A DNA stretch of 64,000 nucleotides from Halomonas stenophila (GCF_014192275.1 NZ_JACHXR010000001.1:558001-622000), one strand, 5' to 3'. Counted from the stretch's first letter, positions 48,608 through 57,610 are shown. The notes: generated by a model not told the origin, from the letters alone. Numbers and translations: made by a program.

Positions 48608-49213
48608 ATGATCCACCGAGACGACCTCACCGGGCTGGTGCTGGCCGGGGGTCAGGGGCGCCGCATGGGCGGTCGCGACAAGGGCCTTGAGCCGTTCGCC
48701 GGCCGCCCGCTGGTGGCCCATGCCTGCGCCCCCCTGGTCGGGCGGGTGAGCGAAGTGCTGATCAACGCCAACCGCCACCTCGAGGCCTATGCCGAGCAGG
48801 GCGACCGGGTGATCCGCGATGCCGAGGACGGCTTCCAGGGCCCGCTGATGGGCATCTACAGCGGCCTTCACGCCGCCCGGACCCCCTGGGTGGTGGTGGT
48901 GCCCTGCGACAGCCCGGCGCTGCCCGACGACCTGGTGGCGCGGCTGGTGGCGGGCATCGGCGCGATGGATATCGCCGTGGCCGATGACGGCGAGCGGCTG
49001 CACCCGGTGGTGGCGCTGATCCGCCGCGCGCTGGTCGACGACCTGGCCCGGGCCCTGGCCCAGGGCGAGCGCAAGATCGACCGCTGGTACGCCCGGCACG
49101 CCTGGTGCCGCGTCGATGTCTCCGACTGCCCCGACGCCTTCGCCAACCTCAACACCCCCGACGAGAAGCAGCGCCTGGAGCGGCTGCACGGCAAGGAGTC
49201 TGCGCGCCCATGA
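48608..49213 (+). CDS. mobA: Molybdenum cofactor guanylyltransferase
   Basis: Attaches GMP to molybdopterin to give the bis-MGD cofactor. 201 residues with the nucleotide-binding LVLAGGQGRRMGGRDKGLEP and the GFQGPLMGIYSGL and VVPCDSPALPDDL motifs. ATG 48608 has GGAG 8 bases ahead. Its stop overlaps mobB as ATGA; it is first of the cluster mobA-mobB-moeA-moaCD-moaE-moaA. Confidence 0.94.
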   Translation: MIHRDDLTGLVLAGGQGRRMGGRDKGLEPFAGRPLVAHACAPLVGRVSEVLINANRHLEAYAEQGDRVIRDAEDGFQGPLMGIYSGLHAARTPWVVVVPCDSPALPDDLVARLVAGIGAMDIAVADDGERLHPVVALIRRALVDDLARALAQGERKIDRWYARHAWCRVDVSDCPDAFANLNTPDEKQRLERLHGKESARP

Positions 49214-49797
49214 GCGATTCGCTACCCGCCTCCCTGACCCTTCGCGACGACCTGCCGCTGCTCGGCATCGCCGCCTGGAGCGGCACCGGCAAGACCACCC
49301 TGCTGGAGCGCCTGCTGCCCGCCTTGCGGCGCCGAGGGCTACGCGTGGCGGTGATCAAGCATGCCCACCACGGCTTCGATGTCGACCAGCCGGGCAAGGA
49401 CAGCCATCGGCTGCGCCAGGCCGGGGCCGCGCCGATGCTGGTGGCCTCCCGGGCGCGCATCGCGATGATGATGGAGACCCCGGGCCGAGACGAGGCGGAC
49501 CTCGCCGAGCTGGTCGAGATGGTCCGCCCCCAGGCGCCGGACCTGGTGCTGGTGGAGGGCTTCAAGGCCTGGCCGCTGCCCAAGCTCGAGCTGCATCGTC
49601 CCGCGGTGGGCAAGCCGCTGCGCGTGGCCGAGGACCCCTGGGTCATGGCGGTGGCCAGCGACGTCGCCGTGCCCCTGCCCGCAGGGGTCGAGGCCCTGGA
49701 TCTCAACGACCTCGAGGCCCTCGCCGACTGGGTCGCCGCCTGGCCGGCGCGCTGGCCCGAGGCGCGCCACCCGCGCCGGGAGGGCCGCCCGGCATGA
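49210..49797 (+). CDS. mobB: Molybdopterin-guanine dinucleotide biosynthesis GTPase
   Basis: P-loop protein (195 residues) aiding MobA. Walker A AAWSGTGKTTLLERLL, VAVIKHAHHGFDVDQPGKDS and LVLVEGFKAWPLPKLELHR are characteristic. Overlaps mobA by 4 bases and moeA by 4 bases. Confidence 0.93.
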   Translation: MSDSLPASLTLRDDLPLLGIAAWSGTGKTTLLERLLPALRRRGLRVAVIKHAHHGFDVDQPGKDSHRLRQAGAAPMLVASRARIAMMMETPGRDEADLAELVEMVRPQAPDLVLVEGFKAWPLPKLELHRPAVGKPLRVAEDPWVMAVASDVAVPLPAGVEALDLNDLEALADWVAAWPARWPEARHPRREGRPA

Positions 49798-51047
49798 CGC
49801 TCTCCTGCTTCGATCTCGGTGAGCGCATGCTCTCGCCGGCGGAGGCCGACGCCGCCCTGGCCGAGCTGGTGCCGACGCCGCTGGCGGTGGAGCGGGTGGG
49901 CCTGGATGCCCTCTACGGCCGGGTGCTGGCCGAGGACGTGATCTCGCCCATCGACGTGCCCCAGAACACCAATGCCGCCATGGACGGCATCGCCCTGGCC
50001 TGGCCCGTCGCCGGCTCGCCGCCCGAGACCTGGCGTCGGGTCGGCGAGGTGCTGGCCGGCCGCGCCCATGGCGCGGCGCTGGCGCCCGGCGACTGCGTGG
50101 CCATCACCACCGGGGCCCCGCTGCCGCCGGGCGCCGACACCGTGATCATGCGCGAGCAGCTCGAGGCGGCGGGGCAGACCATTCGCGTGCAGCATCCCGA
50201 GCGCGTCAGGCGCGGCCAGCACGTGCGCCAGGCCGGCGAGGACATCGCCCGTGGCCAGCGGGCGCTGGCCGCCGGCACCCGGGTCGGCGCCGCGGAGCTC
50301 GGCCTGCTGGCCTCCCTGGGGCTGGCCGAGGTGGCGGTCCATCGTCGCCCCCGCGTGGCGGTGTTCTCCACCGGCGACGAGGTCACGCCCCCGGGCGAGG
50401 CGCTGCCCCCGGCCGGCATCTTCGATGCCAACCGCTTCAGCCTCGCCGGCCTGCTGCGCGAGCAGGGCGCCGAGCTGCTCGACCTGGGCATCCTCGCCGA
50501 CGACCGGGCCGCGATGATCGCGGCGCTGCGCGAGGGTGCCGAGCGGGCCGACCTAGTGATCACTACGGGCGGCGTCTCGGTGGGCCAGGCCGACTTCACC
50601 CGCCAGGCGCTGGAGGAAGTGGGCCGCCTGGCCTTCTGGCGCATCGCCATCCGCCCGGGGCGGCCGCTGGCCTGCGGCCAGCTCGGCGAGCGGCGAGTGC
50701 CCTTCCTCGGCCTGCCGGGCAACCCGGTGGCGGCCATGGTCACCTTCCTGCAGTTCGTGGTGCCCTTGCTGGGCCGGCTGCAGGGCAGGGCGGAGGTGGC
50801 CCCGCGGCGACTGACGGCGCTGGCCGAGACGCCCCTGCGCAGCCGCACCGGGCGCACCGACTTCCTGCGCGGGGTCACCCGCTGCGACGAGGCCGGCCGG
50901 CTGTGGGTGCGCGACACCGGCGCGCAGGGCTCCGGCATCCTGTCTTCGATGGTGGCCGCCGACTGCCTGATCGAACTCGACGCCCGGCGCGACAGCGTCG
51001 AGGCCGGCGAGGCGGTGACCATCCAACCCCTTTTTCGACTGTCTTGA
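49794..51047 (+). CDS. moeA: Molybdopterin molybdenumtransferase
   Basis: Inserts molybdate into adenylylated molybdopterin. 417 residues. Conserved VPQNTNAAMDGIAL (the usual FDNSAMDGYA region), TGAPLPPGADTVIMRE, VFSTGDEV, FDANRFSLAGLL, TTGGVSVGQADF and LPGNPVAAMVTF. ATG 49794 overlaps the mobB stop. Confidence 0.94.
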   Translation: MTLSCFDLGERMLSPAEADAALAELVPTPLAVERVGLDALYGRVLAEDVISPIDVPQNTNAAMDGIALAWPVAGSPPETWRRVGEVLAGRAHGAALAPGDCVAITTGAPLPPGADTVIMREQLEAAGQTIRVQHPERVRRGQHVRQAGEDIARGQRALAAGTRVGAAELGLLASLGLAEVAVHRRPRVAVFSTGDEVTPPGEALPPAGIFDANRFSLAGLLREQGAELLDLGILADDRAAMIAALREGAERADLVITTGGVSVGQADFTRQALEEVGRLAFWRIAIRPGRPLACGQLGERRVPFLGLPGNPVAAMVTFLQFVVPLLGRLQGRAEVAPRRLTALAETPLRSRTGRTDFLRGVTRCDEAGRLWVRDTGAQGSGILSSMVAADCLIELDARRDSVEAGEAVTIQPLFRLS

Positions 51048-51059
51048 GGCGCAAAACTG

Positions 51060-51872
51060 ATGAGCCTGACCCATCTCAATCCCCGCGGTGAAGCCCATAT
51101 GGTCGATGTCGGCGACAAGGCGGAGAGCCGCCGCGAGGCGCGGGCATCCGGGGTCATCCATATGCGCCCCGCGACCCTGGCCCTGCTGGCCGATGGCGAC
51201 CTGCCCAAGGGCGATGTCCTGGCCACGGCGCGTATCGCCGGCATCCAGGCCGCCAAGCGCACCCACGAGCTGATCCCGCTGTGCCATGCCCTGGCGCTGT
51301 CCAAGGTGAGCGTCGACTTTCGCCTGGACGAGGCTGCCTCCTGCGTGCATGTCAGCGCCACCTGCCGGCTGACCGGTCGCACGGGGGTCGAGATGGAGGC
51401 GCTGACCGCCGTGTCGGTGGCCTGCCTGACCCTCTACGATATGTGCAAGGCCGTGGACAAGGACATGGAGATCGGCAGCATCCACCTGGAGGCCAAGACC
51501 GGCGGCAAGTCTGGCGACTATCACCGCGGCCCGGCCGCCCTGGAGCCGGCGCCCATCGTCACCGGCGAGGGCGCCACCGGGGAGGTGTCGCTGGGCGTGC
51601 GCTGTGCCATGGGCGAGCCCTGCATCCGCGTCAAGTGCCTGGCCGAGCTCCGCGAGCGGCTCGGCGTGGGCGAGGTCTCGGTGCCCTTCGACGAGCTGGA
51701 AAGCGCCGACGTGGCCGGCCTCAAGGCGCTGCTCACCTCCATGGACGCGCGCTTCGCCGGCCTCGACGAGGGCCGGGTGCTGTGCGCGGTCAATCAGGTG
51801 ATGGCGGGCAACGCCACCCCGCTGACCGCCGAGGACGAGGTGGCCTTCTTTCCACCGGTGACGGGGGGCTAG
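51060..51872 (+). CDS. Fused MoaC-MoaD protein (cPMP synthase + molybdopterin synthase small subunit)
   Basis: A single 270-residue frame. Residues 1-160 are Moa[53 protein letters not shown] with the catalytic-type D127 and K130 of YDMCK. Residues ~187-270 are Moa[41 protein letters not shown] and the C-terminal PPVTGG whose free Gly-Gly carries the thiocarboxylate. MoaC and MoaD are normally separate 160- and 80-residue proteins. The terminal Gly-Gly is retained at the very end, as function would demand. moaE follows within 5 bases. Confidence 0.88.
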   Translation: MSLTHLNPRGEAHMVDVGDKAESRREARASGVIHMRPATLALLADGDLPKGDVLATARIAGIQAAKRTHELIPLCHALALSKVSVDFRLDEAASCVHVSATCRLTGRTGVEMEALTAVSVACLTLYDMCKAVDKDMEIGSIHLEAKTGGKSGDYHRGPAALEPAPIVTGEGATGEVSLGVRCAMGEPCIRVKCLAELRERLGVGEVSVPFDELESADVAGLKALLTSMDARFAGLDEGRVLCAVNQVMAGNATPLTAEDEVAFFPPVTGG

Positions 51873-51876
51873 TGTG

Positions 51877-52332
51877 ATGATTCGTGTGCAGCAGGAGCGC
51901 TTCGATGCGGGGCGCGAACAGCAGGCCCTGACCCGGGGCCGCAGCGATATCGGCGCGGTGGTCAGCTTCACCGGGCTGGTGCGCGACTTCAACGAAAGGC
52001 CCGAGGTCCAGGCCCTGACCCTGGAGCATTATCCCGGCATGACCGAATCGGCCCTGGCCGAGATCGTCGCCGAGGCCGAGCAGCGCTGGCCGCTCCAGGG
52101 CGTGAGGCTGATCCACCGCATCGGCCGCCTGGCCCCGGGGGATCCTATCGTGTTAGTGGTGGTGGCCAGTGCCCATCGGCGTGCGGCCTTCGAGGCCTGC
52201 GACTTCATCATGGATTTCCTCAAGACTCGCGCGCCCTTCTGGGAGAAAGAACACACGGCCAGCGGTGCCTACTGGGTGGCCGAACGCGAGGGTGATCATC
52301 ATGACGCCCGACGCTGGGAGACATCAGAATGA
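51877..52332 (+). CDS. moaE: Molybdopterin synthase catalytic (large) subunit
   Basis: Uses the MoaD thiocarboxylate to put the dithiolene sulfurs on cPMP. 151 residues; [50 protein letters not shown] and [10 protein letters not shown] with the catalytic Lys pair are present. A GTG 3 bases upstream is an equally possible start. It overlaps moaA as ATGA. Confidence 0.94.
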   Translation: MIRVQQERFDAGREQQALTRGRSDIGAVVSFTGLVRDFNERPEVQALTLEHYPGMTESALAEIVAEAEQRWPLQGVRLIHRIGRLAPGDPIVLVVVASAHRRAAFEACDFIMDFLKTRAPFWEKEHTASGAYWVAEREGDHHDARRWETSE

Positions 52333-53321
52333 AAGACGAGCTCATCGACGACTTCGGCAGGCGAGTGCGCTACGTGCGCATCTCGGTGACGGATCGCTGC
52401 GACTTCCGCTGCGTGTACTGCATGAGCGAGGAGATGACCTTCCTGCCGCGGGCCCAGGTGCTGACCCTCGAGGAGCTCGCGCTGGTGGCCCGGGCCTTCA
52501 CCGAGATGGGCGTGGAGAAGATCCGCCTGACCGGCGGGGAACCGCTGGTCCGGCGCGACATCGACCGCCTGGTGGACGACATCGGCGCCTTGCCGGGGCT
52601 CAAGGACTTCGCCATGACCACCAACGGGGCGAGCCTGCGCAAGTTCGCCCCGCGGCTGCGTGAGGCGGGGCTGAAGCGACTCAACATCAGCATCGATTCC
52701 CTGGACGCCGAGCGCTTCCGCCGGCTGACCCGCACCGGCGAGCTGGCCAAGGTCATCGATGGCATTCGCGTGGCCCGCGAGGCCGGCTTCGAGCGCATCA
52801 AGCTCAATGCGGTCATCCTCAAGGGCCGCAACGACGACGAGGTGGTGGACCTGGTCGACTTCGCCCGTGGGGAAGGGGTCGATATCAGCTTCATCGAGGA
52901 GATGCCCCTGGGCGACGTCTCGGACCACTCCCGGGCCGAGACCTTCTGTTCCAGCGACGAGGTGCAGGACCTCATCGAGCGCCGCCACAGCCTGATTCCC
53001 ACCACCGAGTCCACGCTCGGGCCCTCGCGTTATTTCCGCATGCCGGACAGCGAGACCCGGGTGGGCTTCATCTCGCCCCACAGCCATAATTTCTGTTCGA
53101 CCTGCAACCGGGTTCGCGTCACGGTGGAAGGGCGCCTGCTGCTGTGTCTCGGCAACGAGCACTCGGTGGACCTGCGCGCCGTGCTGCGCCGGCACCCCGG
53201 GGATATCGATGCCCTCAAGGAGGCCATCGTCAAGGCGATGCCGCTCAAGCCGGAGCGCCACCATTTCACCACCGACGGCGATGTCCAGGTGGTGCGCTTC
53301 ATGAACATGACCGGCGGTTGA
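52329..53321 (+). CDS. moaA: GTP 3',8-cyclase
   Basis: Radical SAM enzyme for the first step of molybdenum cofactor synthesis. 330 residues. The N-terminal cluster motif CDFRCVYCM (C-x3-C-x2-C), [13 protein letters not shown], the C-terminal [4Fe-4S] ligands [11 protein letters not shown] and LCLGNE, and the C-terminal Gly-Gly needed for activity are all there. Confidence 0.96.
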   Translation: MKDELIDDFGRRVRYVRISVTDRCDFRCVYCMSEEMTFLPRAQVLTLEELALVARAFTEMGVEKIRLTGGEPLVRRDIDRLVDDIGALPGLKDFAMTTNGASLRKFAPRLREAGLKRLNISIDSLDAERFRRLTRTGELAKVIDGIRVAREAGFERIKLNAVILKGRNDDEVVDLVDFARGEGVDISFIEEMPLGDVSDHSRAETFCSSDEVQDLIERRHSLIPTTESTLGPSRYFRMPDSETRVGFISPHSHNFCSTCNRVRVTVEGRLLLCLGNEHSVDLRAVLRRHPGDIDALKEAIVKAMPLKPERHHFTTDGDVQVVRFMNMTGG

Positions 53322-53331
53322 TGCCTCCCCA

Positions 53332-53364
53332 CCCGCCGGGGAAGGTGGTTCCTTTCCCGGCGGG
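53332..53364. terminator. Hairpin at the end of the molybdenum cofactor operon
   Basis: A 14-bp stem CCCGCCGGGGAAGG/CCTTTCCCGGCGGG (one G-T pair) with 5-base loop, 11 bases after the moaA stop. No T-run follows, so it may be a Rho-dependent or mRNA-protecting hairpin. Confidence 0.5.
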
Positions 53365-53468
53365 TCATGGCTCCGCTGCCCTTCGTTTCCCTCCCGGTTT
53401 TTTCCCCTCTTCATTGTTCTTGCCGAGGAATCCCATCCACGACGGCGGGGATTTTTCCGCGACTATTC

Positions 53469-53496
53469 TTGCCAAATGGGTACCGACGAATATACT
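53469..53496 (+). promoter_or_regulatory. Promoter of the H-NS-like gene
   Basis: TTGCCA, 16 bases, TATACT, 58 bases before the ATG. A short GGTT/AACC hairpin lies in the leader. Confidence 0.6.
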
Positions 53497-53554
53497 TTCG
53501 ATATGGCCCGGTTGGTCGCAACCGAACGTGAGAATTCCCGATACGGAGGGGGCA

Positions 53555-53845
53555 ATGTCCAACGAATCCCTGGAGCGCATCGCTCGCAACAAGAACGTGG
53601 CGCGTGCTGCGGCTCGTCAGCTCAGCATGGAGCAACTCCACAAGCTCGCCGAGGTGATCGGTGAGGTCATCGAGCAGAAAAACGATGAAGAGCGTCGTCG
53701 CCAGGAAGAGGAAGCGCTGAAGGCACGCAAGCTGGCCGAGATCCGTGAGCAGATCAATGAAGCCGGCCTCTCCGTCGATGATCTGGTGCCCGAACAGCCG
53801 AAACGCAAGCGCGGCCGTCCGCCGAAGAAGGCCGACAACGCCTGA
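53555..53845 (+). CDS. H-NS-like small nucleoid-associated protein with AT-hook-like tail
   Basis: A 96-residue basic protein. Residues 1-60 resemble the H-NS oligomerisation domain (SLERIARNKNVARAAARQLS, MEQLHKLAEVIGEVIEQKND) continuing in a charged coiled coil, then KLAEIREQINEAGLSVDDL. The usual H-NS DNA-binding end (TWTGQGRTP) is missing; the protein ends in KRKRGRPPKK, an AT-hook-type motif. Strong GGAGGGGG ribosome site and its own promoter and terminator suggest high expression. Binding of AT-rich DNA is an inference. Confidence 0.72.
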   Translation: MSNESLERIARNKNVARAAARQLSMEQLHKLAEVIGEVIEQKNDEERRRQEEEALKARKLAEIREQINEAGLSVDDLVPEQPKRKRGRPPKKADNA

Positions 53846-53902
53846 GCCCACGCGGTGACCTCGCGAAGGTCATCGCGAAGCACATCGCATTGAAAGAAAA
53901 AA

Positions 53903-53930
53903 GCTCCCGCCCTTGAGGCGGGAGCCTTTT
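53903..53930. terminator. Bidirectional Rho-independent terminator
   Basis: 9-bp stem GCTCCCGCC/GGCGGGAGC with 5-base loop, flanked by A-rich DNA on the left and TTTT on the right. It separates the convergent H-NS-like and RNase J-like genes and can serve both. Confidence 0.9.
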
Positions 53931-53948
53931 ATTTGTCCGGAGCCGCCG

Positions 53949-55625
53949 TCAGTCCGAGGGGCTCGAGAGGAGTTCCGCCTCGGCGGCGAGGATCTGCAGG
54001 TGGATTTCCGGGACCCGGCGCAGGTGCTCGCCCATCCAGGCCAGCAGTCTCGGGCGCAGGGCGAGGCGCAGGTCGGCAAGGGTGTCGACGCGAATCTCCG
54101 CGAGACAGTCGTCCAGCCAGTCGGTGAAGGCGTCCTCGTCGAGGGGCGACGACTGGCTGGTATCGAGCAGCAGGCGGCCGAGGCGCGTCCAGCCGTGGTC
54201 GGTGGCGGCCACCGTCAAGGCGAGGTGAAGCTGCCCATGGCGCGAGCGCTCCTCCCCGCCGAGGCCCGGCAGGGGCGCCACCTCGTCCTGGCGGATCATC
54301 CGCGGCGACTGGGGATGGCGCGCCTCGAGATGCAGGCCCTCGGCATCCAGGCGGATCAGGTCGCCGTTCTGGGGCGTGAGGGGCGCCTCGATGCCGAGTT
54401 CCCGGGCGAGCGCTCGATGGGCATCCTGATGGCGTGGCTCGCCATGCACCGGCAGCAGGCGCCGGGGGCGCACCCAGCCATAGAGGGTCGCCAGTTCGTC
54501 CCGGGCGGGATGCCCGGAGGCATGCAGCTCCGGGTGGTTGCCGTCGTCCATCAGGGTGACCCCGAAGCGCCCCAGCGCGGTCTTCAGGCGCTCGATCAGG
54601 CGCTCGTTGCCGGGGATGGTCCGGGACGAGAAGATCACGCTGTCGCCGCGCTCCAGCTCGAAGTGGCGATGGTTCCCTCGGGCCAGGCGGGACAGCGCCG
54701 CCCGGGGCTCGCCCTGGCTGCCGGTGGCGATCACCAGCACCTCCTCCGGGGGCAGGTAGCCGAGGTCGCAGACCGGCACCAGCGGCGGGAAGTCCTCCAG
54801 GTAGCCGAGCCCCCGGGCCACGCCCACCATGCGCTCCATGGAGCGGCCCATCAGGCTCACCCGGCGCCCGCAGCGCTCGGCGGCGCGGCCGATGGCCAGC
54901 ACCCGGGCCAGGTTGCTGGCGAAGCAGCTGACCACCACCCGGCCCCGGCAGGCGCCGATCGCCGTCTCCAGGGCTCGCGCCACCTCGCCCTCGCTGCGCG
55001 AATGCCCGGCCACGAGGGCGTTGGTGGAATCGCCCACCACCAGGTCGACCGGCGCCAGGGCGCGATAGGTCTCGGCGGCCACGGCCGGGCCGATCAGCGG
55101 CTCGGGGTCGAGCTTCCAGTCGCCGGTATGCAGCACCCGGTGCTCGCCGGCGGCGAGCAGCAGCGCGCAGCTCTCGGGGATGGAGTGGGTGAGCGGCAGG
55201 TAGCGCAGTGTGAAGGGACCCGTCTCCACGGCCTCGCCGGGCTCGATGACCCGGATGGCATCCGGGCGCAGGCCGCGCTCGGCGAACTTCGCGCGCAGCA
55301 GGCCGGCCGCCAGGGGCGTGGCATGGATCGGGCAGCCCCACTTCGGCCACAGCCAGGCGGCGGCGCCGATATGGTCCTCGTGGCCATGGGTGATGATCAG
55401 CGCCGAGGGCCGGATGCCCAGGGTGGCCAGGGTCGAGAGATCGGGCACCTGCAGCGGGCTGTCCGGCAGGTCCTGGCGGATCATCATGCCGCAGTCCACC
55501 GCGATCCAGTCTCCCTCGTGGCCGTAGAGGCTCAGGTTCATGCCGATCTCGCCGCATCCGCCCAGCGGCAGGAAGTGCAGCGGCGGGCGGCGGCGGGGAC
55601 GAATCTGGACACGGGGTTGGGGCAT
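53949..55625 (-). CDS. RNase J family metallo-beta-lactamase hydrolase
   Basis: A 558-residue member of the RNase J / beta-CASP family. FLPLGGCGEIGMNLSLYGHE is the family start; ITHGHEDHIGAA holds the metal ligands, HTGDWKLDP and VGDSTNALV follow, FASNLARVL begins the beta-CASP part, TGSQGEPRAALSRLA is the RNA phosphate loop and LLPVHGEPRHQDAH closes the active site. RNase J is typical of Firmicutes and alphaproteobacteria and less usual in gammaproteobacteria. RNA as substrate is inferred. Confidence 0.85.
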   Translation of the reverse strand: MPQPRVQIRPRRRPPLHFLPLGGCGEIGMNLSLYGHEGDWIAVDCGMMIRQDLPDSPLQVPDLSTLATLGIRPSALIITHGHEDHIGAAAWLWPKWGCPIHATPLAAGLLRAKFAERGLRPDAIRVIEPGEAVETGPFTLRYLPLTHSIPESCALLLAAGEHRVLHTGDWKLDPEPLIGPAVAAETYRALAPVDLVVGDSTNALVAGHSRSEGEVARALETAIGACRGRVVVSCFASNLARVLAIGRAAERCGRRVSLMGRSMERMVGVARGLGYLEDFPPLVPVCDLGYLPPEEVLVIATGSQGEPRAALSRLARGNHRHFELERGDSVIFSSRTIPGNERLIERLKTALGRFGVTLMDDGNHPELHASGHPARDELATLYGWVRPRRLLPVHGEPRHQDAHRALARELGIEAPLTPQNGDLIRLDAEGLHLEARHPQSPRMIRQDEVAPLPGLGGEERSRHGQLHLALTVAATDHGWTRLGRLLLDTSQSSPLDEDAFTDWLDDCLAEIRVDTLADLRLALRPRLLAWMGEHLRRVPEIHLQILAAEAELLSSPSD

Positions 55626-55736
55626 CAGGGAGGCAGGCGGCCGGGAAATGTGCCTTCACTATACGGGATCGTCGCCCGGGCCCACAACGAACCCCTTATC
55701 AAGCGGCTCACGTTATCCGGGTGTTGCAGCCGTTCT

Positions 55737-55971
55737 GACAGGGCTATCGGAATTGCCTATAGCGAGAGGGCGCCGGGGGCAGGCCGTAGAGGAGGTCCTA
55801 CGCCAAGGGTGAGGAGCACTGCTCCGAACGGGCTGGCCATGGATGGCCAGCACCGGTCCTGCAAGCGAAGCAGGACGCGAGAGCGCCGCTGGGCGTCGGA
55901 AGCGCCCAGGGAGGGGTTCACAGCGCCTCCTCGAAGGCCTGCCGACGGATTAGCCCCGAGCGTTGCTGCTA
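55737..55971. repeat. MITE-like repeat, copy R7, enlarged by a hairpin-rich insertion
   Basis: About 235 bp, filling most of the gap between the RNase J-like gene and purU. Left end GACAGGGCTATCGGAATTGC, core GAGGAGGTCCTACGCCAAGG, GGGCGTCGGAAGCGCCCAGG, TTCACAGCGCCTCCTCGAAG, GACGGATTAGCCCCGAGCG. Between CGCCAAG and GGCGTCGG it carries about 85 extra bases with two perfect hairpins, CTGGCCAT-GG-ATGGCCAG and GTCCTGC-AAGCGA-GCAGGAC. Nothing else is seen in 55626-56071. Confidence 0.72.
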
Positions 55972-56071
55972 TCACCGATACCCCTGGCCGGGCCGCCTGC
56001 GGGTCTGACCCGAGAGCAGGATTTCGCTACAATGCGAACTCCCTCGTCCGCCCAACCGCAACGGTCATCCG

Positions 56072-56926
56072 ATGTCACATTACTATCGACTGGTGGTTTC
56101 CTGTCCCGACCGCCTGGGAATCGTCTCCCGGGTGTCGACCTTCATTGCCGGGTATGGGGGCTCCATCACCGAGGCCAGCCAGCACTCCGATCTCGAGTCG
56201 GGACGCTTCTTCATGCGCTACGAGATCCTCGCCGATTCGATCGGCATGTCCCATGAGACGCTGCGCGATGCCTTCGCCCCCATCGCCGACGAATTCGCGA
56301 TGGACTGGGCGCTCAACGACACCAGCCGGCGGCGCCGGGTGGTGCTGATGGTGTCCCGGGAGAGTCACTGCCTGGTGGACCTGCTCTATCGCTGGACCGC
56401 CGGCGAGCTCGACTGCGACATCGCCGCGGTGATCTCCAACCATGACGACCTTCGCGCCCTGGTCGAGTGGCACGGCATCGCCTATCACCACGTGCCGGTG
56501 GCCCCCGACGACAAGGCGCCGGCCTTCGCCGAGGTGCAGCAACTGGTGGACGAGGCGCGCGCCGACTGCGTGGTGCTGGCGCGCTACATGCAGATCCTGC
56601 CGCCGAGCCTCTGCGAGCGCTATGCCGGGCGGGTGATCAATATCCACCACAGCTTCCTGCCGTCCTTCGCCGGCGCCAAGCCCTATCACCAGGCGTACCA
56701 GCGGGGCGTGAAACTGATTGGCGCGACCTGTCACTACGTGACCGAGGAGCTCGATGCCGGGCCGATCATCGAGCAGGATATCCATCGGGTCAGCCACTGT
56801 CATACGCCCAATGACCTGGTGAGGTTCGGCCGCGACGTGGAGAAGGCCGTGCTGGCCCGCGGCCTGCGCTGGCACCTGGAGGATCGCGTGCTGGTGCACG
56901 GCAACAAGACCGTGGTCTTCGCCTGA
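56072..56926 (+). CDS. purU: Formyltetrahydrofolate deformylase
   Basis: Hydrolyses 10-formyl-THF to THF and formate, balancing the folate pool. 284 residues: an N-terminal ACT domain (YYRLVVSCPDRLGIVSRVST) and a C-terminal formyl-hydrolase domain with INIHHSFLPSFAGAKPYHQA (catalytic Asn/His) and GATCHYVTEELDAGPIIEQD. Twelve bases separate it from the CbiM-like gene. Confidence 0.94.
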   Translation: MSHYYRLVVSCPDRLGIVSRVSTFIAGYGGSITEASQHSDLESGRFFMRYEILADSIGMSHETLRDAFAPIADEFAMDWALNDTSRRRRVVLMVSRESHCLVDLLYRWTAGELDCDIAAVISNHDDLRALVEWHGIAYHHVPVAPDDKAPAFAEVQQLVDEARADCVVLARYMQILPPSLCERYAGRVINIHHSFLPSFAGAKPYHQAYQRGVKLIGATCHYVTEELDAGPIIEQDIHRVSHCHTPNDLVRFGRDVEKAVLARGLRWHLEDRVLVHGNKTVVFA

Positions 56927-56938
56927 ACCGGAGGCGCG

Positions 56939-57610
56939 ATGTCGTTTTCCGAGCTGGTACTGGCGCCGTGGCTGCTGTGGCTGGGGGCCGCCGTCTCGCT
57001 GGCCTTCGTCGGGCTGGCGCTGAGCCGACGCCCCTGGCGGGCGCTGCTCGACGACCATGCGCTGCAGCACCGCTGGCTGGCGGCCACGGTGATGGTCATG
57101 CTGCTGTGGCAGCTGCGCGCCCAGGCGGTCGACTGGCTCACCCTGCACCTGATGTTCACCGCCCTGCTGACGCTGATCTTCAAGGCGCCCCTGGCGCTGC
57201 TCTCCATCGTCGCGGTGAACCTCGCCATGGTGCTACTGGGGCGGGTCGAGTGGCCGCTGCTGGGCGTCAACGTGCTGGTCACCGGGGTGGTGCCGGCGCT
57301 GGTCATCAGCCTGGTCTGGCGCCTGGTGGACCGGCGCCTGCCCGACCACCTGATGGTGTTCCTCTTCGTCGGGTGTTTCTTCGGCTCCGCGCTGGCCACG
57401 CTCGCCGCCGGGGGCGCCGCGGTGGGGCTGATGGCCCTCGGCGCGACCGATCCCGGCGCCATGCACCAGGCGCTGGAGTATGCCCGCTTCCTGCCCCTGC
57501 TGATGCCCTCGGAGGCCTTCATCACCGGCATGCTGATGAGCATCCTGCTGGTCTATCACCCCGACTGGGTCGCCACCTTCAACGATCACCGCTATATCGA
57601 TACCAAGTAG
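56939..57610 (+). CDS. CbiM/NikM-like ECF transporter membrane protein
   Basis: A 223-residue polytopic membrane protein resembling the substrate-specific CbiM-type component of energy-coupling-factor importers (HLMFTALLTLIFKAPLALL, GVNVLVTGVVPALVISLVWR, FLPLLMPSEAFITGMLMSIL). The canonical metal-binding N-terminus M-H-I-x-D/E-G is absent, so transition-metal selectivity is doubtful. No ATPase or CbiQ-like gene is adjacent. The role is unknown. Confidence 0.7.
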   Translation: MSFSELVLAPWLLWLGAAVSLAFVGLALSRRPWRALLDDHALQHRWLAATVMVMLLWQLRAQAVDWLTLHLMFTALLTLIFKAPLALLSIVAVNLAMVLLGRVEWPLLGVNVLVTGVVPALVISLVWRLVDRRLPDHLMVFLFVGCFFGSALATLAAGGAAVGLMALGATDPGAMHQALEYARFLPLLMPSEAFITGMLMSILLVYHPDWVATFNDHRYIDTK

